A stretch of DNA of 5,501 bases from an uncultured Elusimicrobiales bacterium (GTDB lineage Bacteria; Elusimicrobiota; Elusimicrobia; Elusimicrobiales; Elusimicrobiaceae). Shown piece after piece: positions 1 through 4,667 of this stretch (position 1 is its first letter; the number at the start of each line of letters is the position of its first letter). The DNA is taken from assembly GCA_934644855.1 (NCBI GenBank), contig CAKUDJ010000069.1, positions 1 through 5,501 of the forward strand, read 5' to 3'. A program made the position numbers and the translations under genes. Under the pieces are notes generated by a model. It ran no database searches. It saw nothing but the letters and a program-made list of their open reading frames with translations, and was not told the origin of the DNA.

Positions 1-2
1 CC

Positions 3-665
3 TCTTTGGCCAGTATGATTAACTACCTGAATATGAACGAAAGCAACCACATTATGACGGTAGAAGACCCTATTGAGTTCGTACACCAACACCGGCGCAG
101 TATTGTAAACCAGCGTGAAGTCGGCGCGGATACGCTTTCCTTCCAGGCCGCCTTGAAACACTTTTTGCGTCAGGACCCGGATGTAATTCTGGTAGGCGAG
201 TTGCGCGATATTGAAACCATTGAAGCGTGCTTGACCCTGGCCGAAACCGGGCACTTGGTATTTGCCACCCTGCACACCAACGACGCCGTGCAGTCCGTCA
301 ACCGTATTATTGACGTGTTCCCCGCTAACCAACAACCGCAGGTACGCACCCAGCTATCCTTTGTGTTGGAAGCTATTTTGTCCCAACAGCTTATTCCTAC
401 GTTGGACGGCCGCCGCGCCATGGCGTGCGAGGTGTTATTGGCCAACTCTGCCGTGCGCAGCTTGATTCGCGACGGAAAAGCCGAGCAAATCCTTTCTACC
501 ATGCAAACCAATGCCGGTATGGGTATGATTACCATGAACCAGGCCTTGGGGGATTTGTATATCCAAAAGAAAATCAGCTATCAGGAAGCGATTGGCCACT
601 CGGGCGACCCGTCCGGCTTGAAAACGTACTTACAACAAAAACTGGGTACGGGAAACTTCAAATAA
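3..665 (+). CDS. pilT: Type IV pilus retraction ATPase PilT, 3' part (5' end outside window)
   Basis: Hexameric cytoplasmic ATPase of the type IV pilus that depolymerises the pilin fibre and so drives twitching motility and DNA uptake. About 220 residues are visible against a usual length near 350; the N-terminal domain and the Walker A loop lie left of the window. The frame is open to the left edge, and the TTG at 6 is an internal Leu codon in the helix after Walker A (LASMINYL), not a start. Visible in order: Asp box TVEDPIEFVH (bases about 57-86), Walker B region DPDVILVGELRD (about 174-209), His box TGHLVFATLHTND (about 246-284), and AVRSLIRDGK (about 450-479), which matches the AIRNLIRE-type motif that marks PilT rather than PilB/GspE. 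The stop is TAA at 663-665 and a terminator follows at once, so this ends its transcription unit. PilU-type paralogues are the main alternative. Confidence 0.93.
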   Translation, partial: SLASMINYLNMNESNHIMTVEDPIEFVHQHRRSIVNQREVGADTLSFQAALKHFLRQDPDVILVGELRDIETIEACLTLAETGHLVFATLHTNDAVQSVNRIIDVFPANQQPQVRTQLSFVLEAILSQQLIPTLDGRRAMACEVLLANSAVRSLIRDGKAEQILSTMQTNAGMGMITMNQALGDLYIQKKISYQEAIGHSGDPSGLKTYLQQKLGTGNFK

Positions 666-683
666 AAATTGTTTTATTTACCC

Positions 684-716
684 AAACGGAGCGCGTTTTA
701 CAGCGCTCCGTTTTTT
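684..716 (+). terminator. Rho-independent terminator of pilT
   Basis: A hairpin with stem ACGGAGCGC (686-694) pairing with GCGCTCCGT (703-711), an 8-base loop, and A/T pairs extending the base, followed by six T (711-716). It begins about 20 bases after the pilT stop. On the opposite strand only three T follow the stem, so it should act mainly on rightward transcripts. Confidence 0.88.
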
Positions 717-731
717 GTATGACCGGGAATT

Positions 732-760
732 AAAAAACCGCCCTCTTGCAAAGGGCGGTT
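732..760 (-). terminator. Rho-independent terminator of the exported-protein gene
   Basis: The stem pairs AACCGCCC (736-743) with GGGCGGTT (753-760), and one more A-T pair closes a 7-base loop. Read leftwards, the stem runs into six T (complement of 732-737). It lies 16 bases beyond the TAA stop of the leftward gene. On the + strand no T-run follows directly, so it works one way. It sits tail to tail with the pilT terminator, about 15 bases away. Confidence 0.88.
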
Positions 761-776
761 AGAGAATTTTTGTTTT

Positions 777-1865
777 TTACGGACACACGCGGATAATGTA
801 ATTGGTTCCTACCGCGTCCGCTATTTGTGCCGGTACTTCTTCCACAAAAGCATTTTGCGTCCACCCGCTTTGGTAGGGTGCTTTTAAGTGATACCTCGTC
901 CGGGCCATAACCATACCCCATTTGTAGTCGGTTAAATTGGATTTATTATTGGTGCGGATAGAAAAGGTAAGGGAAATATCCTTATTGAGAAAGGGCGGGG
1001 CCATATATGCTTTACGCAAGGACCCTGCGCTGCCTTCTATAAATTTAGCGGGAGCAATGACAATCAACACTTCATCGGTCCGGCCGAAAGAGGCGGCCTC
1101 GTAATGGGGTTGCAAAATTTCGGTCCATGCACGCAAATTATTTTGTACGGACCCGCCCGGCTGTTGTTTCAGCGGGATTAAAATAGCTTCCCCTTGCTCT
1201 AAAATCGTTTGTACTAAAATATCTGCGCCGTTTTCCTGCTGAAAACGTGCATAAGAGCCGGCAGTAAACAACTGTTTGCTTTCCGGGAAATACGGGCTGG
1301 CAACTACTAATTTTTTGCCCGGGTTCCCTTGGCGCACGGCTTGCACCAGTTTACTTAATTGCCACCGGGAACCGTCGTTTATATCGGTAGCTATAAAAAT
1401 GCGGTTGGCTTTATATGCCAGGCGGAAATACGGTACGGAATTAACGTGCACGACGTCCCGCTTTACATAAGGGACGGCCGCGCTTGCGTGTGCCCGTACG
1501 AACGCTACATCTTTAACTGCGGCTTGGTATAAGGGGGAAGTTTTACGCAAACCTTGCGCCAAAGCCCAGTTGCCTAACGCATTTTTATCCCGGATGACTT
1601 GAAAATTGCGTGCTTTCCATGCACGGTTGGCTTGGGCCACGGCCTCTGCAATTTGCTGGCGTTGCACGGTTTTAACCGCTTTTTGGGCGGCTTTTTTCTC
1701 TGCGGCGGCGGCCCGTTTTGCTTGATTGCTGGACCGGGAGGGCAGTTTTTGCTTGGCGGCGGCAATCGCTTTTTTAACGGCACCCAACATACCTTGCGCG
1801 TTGGAGGGCGCGGGGAACAAAGTACAAAGCAGGCTAATGATAAATAAAGTTAGTATGTTCTTCAT
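777..1865 (-). CDS. Exported protein of unknown function, 362 aa
   Basis: I do not recognise the family. The start chosen is the ATG at 1865, because it gives a textbook Sec signal peptide: MKN, then a hydrophobic core (residues 4-17), then PAPSNA with likely signal peptidase I cleavage after Ala23. A TTG at 1907 would put 14 non-signal residues in front and has no ribosome-binding site. Residues 26-80 are very rich in Ala, Lys and Gln and probably form a long helix or coiled coil. Residues 130-362 look like a mixed alpha/beta domain, with strand-like stretches near RIFIATDIND (155-164), KKLVVASPYF (184-193), EAILIPL (226-232) and EVLIVIAPAKF (265-275). The mature protein has one cysteine, Cys361, next to last. 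No second hydrophobic segment is seen, so it should be periplasmic or secreted. The stop is TAA at 777-779, followed by its own terminator. It lies 47 bases after uvrC on the same strand but has a separate strong promoter. Confidence 0.85.
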   Translation of the reverse strand: MKNILTLFIISLLCTLFPAPSNAQGMLGAVKKAIAAAKQKLPSRSSNQAKRAAAAEKKAAQKAVKTVQRQQIAEAVAQANRAWKARNFQVIRDKNALGNWALAQGLRKTSPLYQAAVKDVAFVRAHASAAVPYVKRDVVHVNSVPYFRLAYKANRIFIATDINDGSRWQLSKLVQAVRQGNPGKKLVVASPYFPESKQLFTAGSYARFQQENGADILVQTILEQGEAILIPLKQQPGGSVQNNLRAWTEILQPHYEAASFGRTDEVLIVIAPAKFIEGSAGSLRKAYMAPPFLNKDISLTFSIRTNNKSNLTDYKWGMVMARTRYHLKAPYQSGWTQNAFVEEVPAQIADAVGTNYIIRVCP

Positions 1866-1871
1866 ACTTTT

Positions 1872-1900
1872 ATTATAAAAGCCGCTGCTTTGTTTGGCAA
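1872..1900 (-). promoter_or_regulatory. Sigma-70-type promoter, probably leaderless, of the exported-protein gene
   Basis: Reading leftwards, TTGCCA (1900-1895, five of six to TTGACA) is followed after exactly 17 bases by a perfect TATAAT (1877-1872). Only six bases then separate the -10 hexamer from the ATG at 1865, so the expected transcription start is at or within a base or two of the start codon. No Shine-Dalgarno sequence is present in those six bases (AAAAGT). The promoter fits into the short gap after the uvrC stop. That a leaderless mRNA is made is inferred. Confidence 0.7.
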
Positions 1901-1912
1901 GGGCCAAAGGGC

Positions 1913-3244
1913 CTAGGCGCTCTTGGGTCCGGTGGAAAGGGTTTGTTTATCGCGCAGTTTGCGGTGGTAAGTAATGGCAAAGCGGTGTACTTCGTCGCGT
2001 ATTTCCATTAAAAGGTTTAAGGCCGGGTCACCCAGCGGCAATTTGATGCTTTGCGCCGCGCCGGGCAGATAAATGCCCTCGTTGGTTTCGGCCAACGCAA
2101 TAAACGGGATATACAGTCCCGCGCGCTCAAAAGCGTTCATGGCGGCGTGAATTTGGCTCTTGCCTCCGTCTAACAAAATAAGGTCCGGCGTTTGGGACGG
2201 GTCCCGCTTGATTTGGCGCAGGCGGCGGAATACATTTTCTTCCATCATGGTAAAATCACTCCCGCCGCGCTCCGGCAGTTTGGAACGTATTTTGAAGCGG
2301 CGGTAATGTTCGTGGTTTTTTTCTCCGTTGATAAAGCACACCATGCAGCCTACCGCTTCGCGCCCGAATAAATGGGAGTTATCAAACGCTTCTATGTGGG
2401 CGGGTATTTTGTGCATACCGATTACCTGCGCCAAGCGTTTTAGTTTATCCGTATTATCCATGGCGGTGACAATTTGTTCTTCGTTAAATTTGCCCACCAA
2501 CACGCGCTCTTTCATGTGGGTTAAGGCGCTTAAAAAATTGCGGTAGACGGCCGCTTGTTCGTACTCCAAATTTTGGGCATGGCGGCGCATGAGGGCCGTA
2601 ATACTGCGGGTGATGTTTTCAAAATCCCCTTCTAAAAATAAGGCCAGGCGTTCGGCCAGTTGGCGGTAGTGCTCGTAGGAAATTTTCCCCGCGCACGGGG
2701 CCGGGCATTGGCCCGTGTGGTAATAAATGCAAGTGTTAATTTTACGCCCGTCCAGCGGCTTTTCGCGCGAAAAACTCCACTTGCACGGGCGTAAAGGGGC
2801 GTATTTGCTTTTCCATAAAAAGCGCAGTAAACTTTTAACAATGCTGAATTTGGGGTACGGCCCAAAGTATAAATCTTTACCCGGGACGTGCCGCCGGGTA
2901 AGCAGTACGCGGGGGAAGTCTTCGCTCATGGTTAGTTTCAAATACGGGTAGCTTTTGCCGTCTTTGCCCAGGGAATTGAAAAACGGTTGGTAGCGCTTGA
3001 TGAGCTTTTCTTCCAGTACCAGGGCGTCACGCTCGCTGGCGGTGGTAATATAGTCTATCTTGGCAATTAACGGCAGCAAGCAGGGCAGCTTCCAACCGCG
3101 CGAATAGAGGTTGGATTCCTGGAAATATTGCTTGACCCGGTCCGACAAGTTTTTGGCCTTACCTATGTAAATGATGGTGCCTTCTTTGGCGCGCATAATA
3201 TAAACGCCGGGTTGGTTGGGCAAAAGTTCAATTCTGTAATCCAT
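1913..3244 (-). CDS. uvrC: Excinuclease ABC subunit C, compact form (443 aa)
   Basis: Nuclease of nucleotide excision repair that, with UvrB at a lesion, cuts the damaged strand on both sides. The N-terminal GIY-YIG domain (3' incision) shows GVY 13-15, YIG 26-28, Arg36, Glu78 and Asn90. Four cysteines, Cys154, Cys172, Cys180 and Cys184, match the iron-sulfur cluster cysteines of E. coli UvrC. A UVR motif (UvrB contact) lies at about 205-241. The RNase H-like 5' nuclease keeps Asp288 (FDNSH), Asp330, Asp359 (LLDGGKSQ) and His427 (YHRKLR), matching E. coli Asp399, Asp438, Asp466 and His538. Usual length is about 600: this protein lacks some 110 residues between UVR and nuclease, and the C-terminal helix-hairpin-helix domain. 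The frame is continuous and the next gene starts 47 bases on, so a simple frameshift does not explain it. The ATG at 3244 begins normal UvrC sequence. No clear Shine-Dalgarno is seen; GGGGA lies 18 bases upstream, too far. No good -35/-10 pair was found. Confidence 0.93.
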   Translation of the reverse strand: MDYRIELLPNQPGVYIMRAKEGTIIYIGKAKNLSDRVKQYFQESNLYSRGWKLPCLLPLIAKIDYITTASERDALVLEEKLIKRYQPFFNSLGKDGKSYPYLKLTMSEDFPRVLLTRRHVPGKDLYFGPYPKFSIVKSLLRFLWKSKYAPLRPCKWSFSREKPLDGRKINTCIYYHTGQCPAPCAGKISYEHYRQLAERLALFLEGDFENITRSITALMRRHAQNLEYEQAAVYRNFLSALTHMKERVLVGKFNEEQIVTAMDNTDKLKRLAQVIGMHKIPAHIEAFDNSHLFGREAVGCMVCFINGEKNHEHYRRFKIRSKLPERGGSDFTMMEENVFRRLRQIKRDPSQTPDLILLDGGKSQIHAAMNAFERAGLYIPFIALAETNEGIYLPGAAQSIKLPLGDPALNLLMEIRDEVHRFAITYHRKLRDKQTLSTGPKSA

Positions 3245-3395
3245 TATTTATATTTTAACATTTCCCCAAAATAAACGCTGTCTGCGGGGGGAAATGTCAG
3301 GAAGGAATAGCCATAAAACGCATTTTTTTGCTAAAATAAATAAAGCTGAAGATATTGTATCGTTTTCTGCGTAAGCCGGGACATCTAAAAAAAAG

Positions 3396-3425
3396 TTGAC
3401 CCGGCAGGCTATAATTAAATACAAT
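3396..3425 (+). promoter_or_regulatory. Promoter of rpsT
   Basis: TTGACC (3396-3401, five of six to consensus) and TACAAT (3420-3425, five of six) are 18 bases apart, giving an expected start near 3432 and a leader of about 30 bases. A perfect TATAAT at 3410-3415 lies inside the spacer; it is only 8 bases from TTGACC, and its own -35 position holds an A-run, so it is either a second, weaker promoter or chance. The two readings cannot be separated by eye. Confidence 0.65.
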
Positions 3426-3447
3426 ATATATAACAGATTTTTGTATA

Positions 3448-3452
3448 GAGGA
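3448..3452 (+). promoter_or_regulatory. Shine-Dalgarno site of rpsT
   Basis: GAGGA lies 8 bases before the ATG at 3461, within the sequence TAGAGGAAATG. It fixes the rpsT start and shows that the organism does use this signal, in contrast to the barrel gene, uvrC and the exported-protein gene, which lack one. Confidence 0.8.
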
Positions 3453-3460
3453 AATGCTAA

Positions 3461-3745
3461 ATGGCTAAATTGAAAACCGGTAGACATACCAGCGCTTTGA
3501 AAGCCCAGCGCCAAGCTGAGAAGAGAACTTCCCAGAATAAAGGGCTGATTAAAAAGGTCCGCGTGGCCACCAAAACCGTAAAAGCTTCTGTTTCTACGGC
3601 TGCCGCTACGCTGAAAGAAGATTTGAAAAAAGCGGAATCTTGCATTGACAAGGCTGCCAAAAAGAATGTAATTCATTGGAAAACGGCCGCCCGCAAAAAA
3701 TCCCGCTTGGCTAAAGCCGCCAACAAAGCCGCGGCCGCCAAATAA
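3461..3745 (+). CDS. rpsT: 30S ribosomal protein S20
   Basis: Small basic protein that binds 16S rRNA early in assembly of the 30S subunit, near the base of the body. At 94 residues it is close to the usual 85-95. The N-terminus MAKLKTGRHTSALKAQRQ and the conserved C-terminal stretch VIHWKTAARKKSRLAKAANK (about residues 70-89) are characteristic of S20, with an Ala/Lys-rich all-helical composition throughout. The ATG at 3461 is supported by a good Shine-Dalgarno, GAGGA (3448-3452), 8 bases upstream; it is the only clear one among the four starts in the window. The gene stands alone, divergent from uvrC, with its own promoter and a strong terminator. In other bacteria S20 represses its own translation; nothing in this short leader shows that directly. 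A 142-residue open frame on the opposite strand is only a shadow. Confidence 0.97.
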   Translation: MAKLKTGRHTSALKAQRQAEKRTSQNKGLIKKVRVATKTVKASVSTAAATLKEDLKKAESCIDKAAKKNVIHWKTAARKKSRLAKAANKAAAAK

Positions 3746-3760
3746 GTTTTTTGCAACCCA

Positions 3761-3791
3761 AAAACACTCCCGGAAAGGGAGTGTTTTTTTT
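3761..3791 (+). terminator. Rho-independent terminator of rpsT
   Basis: An 11-bp stem pairs AAAACACTCCC (3761-3771) with GGGAGTGTTTT (3777-3787) around a GGAAA loop, and runs into eight T (3784-3791). It starts 15 bases after the rpsT stop and separates rpsT from the barrel gene. Confidence 0.92.
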
Positions 3792-3806
3792 ATATATTAA
3801 CGCTAC

Positions 3807-3822
3807 GCCCTGCCGCCCTGCC
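3807..3822 (+). repeat. Perfect tandem duplication of an 8-bp unit
   Basis: GCCCTGCC occurs twice with no gap (3807-3814 and 3815-3822). It lies in a G/C-rich island of about 35 bases between the rpsT terminator and the barrel-gene promoter, otherwise A/T-rich. Part of it can pair with GGGCGCGGCA (3825-3834) in an imperfect hairpin that has no T-run, so it is not a terminator. Function unknown. Confidence 0.55.
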
Positions 3823-3843
3823 GTGGGCGCGGCATATAAAAAC

Positions 3844-3872
3844 TTGTAGAGCTCACCCGTATAAAGTATAAT
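3844..3872 (+). promoter_or_regulatory. Promoter of the outer-membrane barrel gene
   Basis: A perfect TATAAT at 3867-3872 has TTGTAG (3844-3849, three of six to TTGACA) 17 bases upstream. Expected transcription start is near 3879, giving a leader of about 33 bases. The weak -35 suggests either modest activity or help from an activator. Confidence 0.55.
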
Positions 3873-3876
3873 ATAC

Positions 3877-3890
3877 TTACCGGTAGGTAA
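3877..3890 (+). promoter_or_regulatory. Inverted repeat at the expected transcription start, possible operator
   Basis: TTACCGGTAGGTAA consists of TTACC and GGTAA arms around GGTA, and contains the perfect 8-bp palindrome TACCGGTA (3878-3885). It begins four bases after the -10 hexamer and so covers the predicted +1. A repressor binding there would block transcription. That it is an operator is inferred from position and symmetry alone; no regulator gene is in the window. Confidence 0.35.
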
Positions 3891-3911
3891 ATCTATAAAA
3901 TTCTTTTAATT

Positions 3912-4574
3912 ATGAAAATAAAATTAATGGTATTGTTATTATGCTTATCCCCGTTGGCGGCATACGCGGCTGAAAAGCCTGTTTTTACCCATCAGGCGGG
4001 GGAAGTGGCCCTCGGTTTGGGGGTCAAAAGTTCCACCCCAGGTTTGGGGACGGATTGGGGCGAGTTTAATATAGAAAACCGCACCACGGGGGTAGCGCAT
4101 GACGCCAAACCAGGCTCCCCAAGTATCGGCGGGGATTTGCAAGCCGTGTACTTTGTAAACCCGTGGTTGGCGTTGGGGGCTTCGGTAGGGGAAGAATTTT
4201 TTGACCATGAGGTAGCCAGCGGCGTGGAAAAAGATATTGATACCTTTATTAAGAACGGTTTATTTTTGGCGCGTGTGTATGCCAATCCGCAAAGCCGTTA
4301 TAAAGTGTATTTCCCTTTGGCGGTGGGCGTGGCGCGGATAAGCAGCCGTGCGGATTTAAGCCCGGCGGAGCATTTTAAGTACACGGGTTTCGCCGCCCAT
4401 GCCGGGGTAGGGGTGGAACACCTGTTAAGCGAGGCGTGGGGAGTTGCGTTTGAAGCGCGCTACAACTACAATAAATTCCACCGTACGCTTACCACCGCCC
4501 ATAACGAAGTTTACCGCGTGTACCCGTCTATTAACTATATTTCCATGTCTTTGCGGTTGGACTACCGTTTTTAG
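3912..4574 (+). CDS. Small outer-membrane beta-barrel protein (putative)
   Basis: A 220-residue exported protein. Residues 1-19 form a Sec signal peptide (MKIK, then a Leu-rich core, then AAYA with cleavage after Ala19 or Ala20). The mature part, about 200 residues, alternates polar and hydrophobic residues in strand-like runs such as LQAVYFVN, LFLARVYAN, YKVYFPLAVGVARI and WGVAFEARYNYN. It is rich in Gly and aromatics, and ends in SLRLDYRF, where the terminal Phe and alternating pattern match the BAM recognition signal of outer-membrane proteins. Size and layout suggest an 8-stranded barrel of the OmpX/OmpW or generic 'outer membrane protein beta-barrel' type; the exact family and ligand are not identifiable by eye. 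Cys11 in the signal core lacks a proper lipobox. The ATG at 3912 gives the signal peptide directly; no Shine-Dalgarno precedes it (leader end is A/T-only). The stop is TAG at 4572-4574. It is transcribed alone and is convergent with holA. Confidence 0.82.
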   Translation: MKIKLMVLLLCLSPLAAYAAEKPVFTHQAGEVALGLGVKSSTPGLGTDWGEFNIENRTTGVAHDAKPGSPSIGGDLQAVYFVNPWLALGASVGEEFFDHEVASGVEKDIDTFIKNGLFLARVYANPQSRYKVYFPLAVGVARISSRADLSPAEHFKYTGFAAHAGVGVEHLLSEAWGVAFEARYNYNKFHRTLTTAHNEVYRVYPSINYISMSLRLDYRF

Positions 4575-4622
4575 TTCGGGGGGCAAAGGTTTCCTCCGTC
4601 AAGGAAAAACAGTGAACCATCA

Positions 4623-4651
4623 AAAAGCCGGAGCCTAAAGCTCCGGCTTTT
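4623..4651. terminator. Bidirectional terminator between the barrel gene and holA
   Basis: A perfect 12-bp stem pairs AAAAGCCGGAGC (4623-4634) with GCTCCGGCTTTT (4640-4651) around a CTAAA loop. Rightward transcripts end in TTTT; leftward ones end in five T (complement of 4622-4626). It lies about 50 bases after the barrel-gene stop and 16 bases after the holA stop, so one hairpin can serve both. Confidence 0.9.
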
Positions 4652-4667
4652 GTGCGTTATGGGGAAA

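Noticed and set aside
6..8. TTG at 6 as the start of pilT
   Set aside because: The frame is open to the left edge and the residues around it match the helix following the Walker A loop, so the gene begins outside the window.
1818..1832. Cys14 in the signal peptide of the exported protein as a lipoprotein site
   Set aside because: The residue before the cysteine is Leu, not Gly, Ala or Ser, and a better signal peptidase I site follows at Ala23.
1866..1907. TTG at 1907 as the start of the exported-protein gene
   Set aside because: It would add 14 residues in front of a textbook signal peptide, has no ribosome-binding site, and those bases are the -35/-10 promoter region.
3244..3261. A 5-codon upstream frame (- strand, ATG at 3261) whose TAA overlaps the uvrC ATG as TAATG
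   Set aside because: The overlap is suggestive of translational coupling, but GGGG lies only two bases before its ATG, too close for a ribosome-binding site, and such short frames arise easily in A/T-rich sequence.
3295..3359. CTGACA (3300-3295) and TACAAT (3359-3354) on the - strand as uvrC promoter elements
   Set aside because: Neither has a partner hexamer at acceptable spacing; the uvrC promoter remains unassigned.
3396..3415. TTGACC plus TATAAT (3410-3415) as one rpsT promoter
   Set aside because: The spacer would be only 8 bases; sigma-70 promoters need about 16-19. TACAAT at 3420 fits instead.
3248..3676. A 142-codon open frame on the - strand across rpsT and its upstream spacer
   Set aside because: It is the shadow of the Lys/Ala-rich rpsT gene, has no family resemblance and would span the rpsT promoter and the divergent spacer.
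4590..4607. Hairpin TTTCCT/AGGAAA after the barrel-gene stop as an extra terminator
   Set aside because: The stem is only six mostly A/T pairs and is followed by no T-run; the 12-bp hairpin at 4623-4651 does the job.
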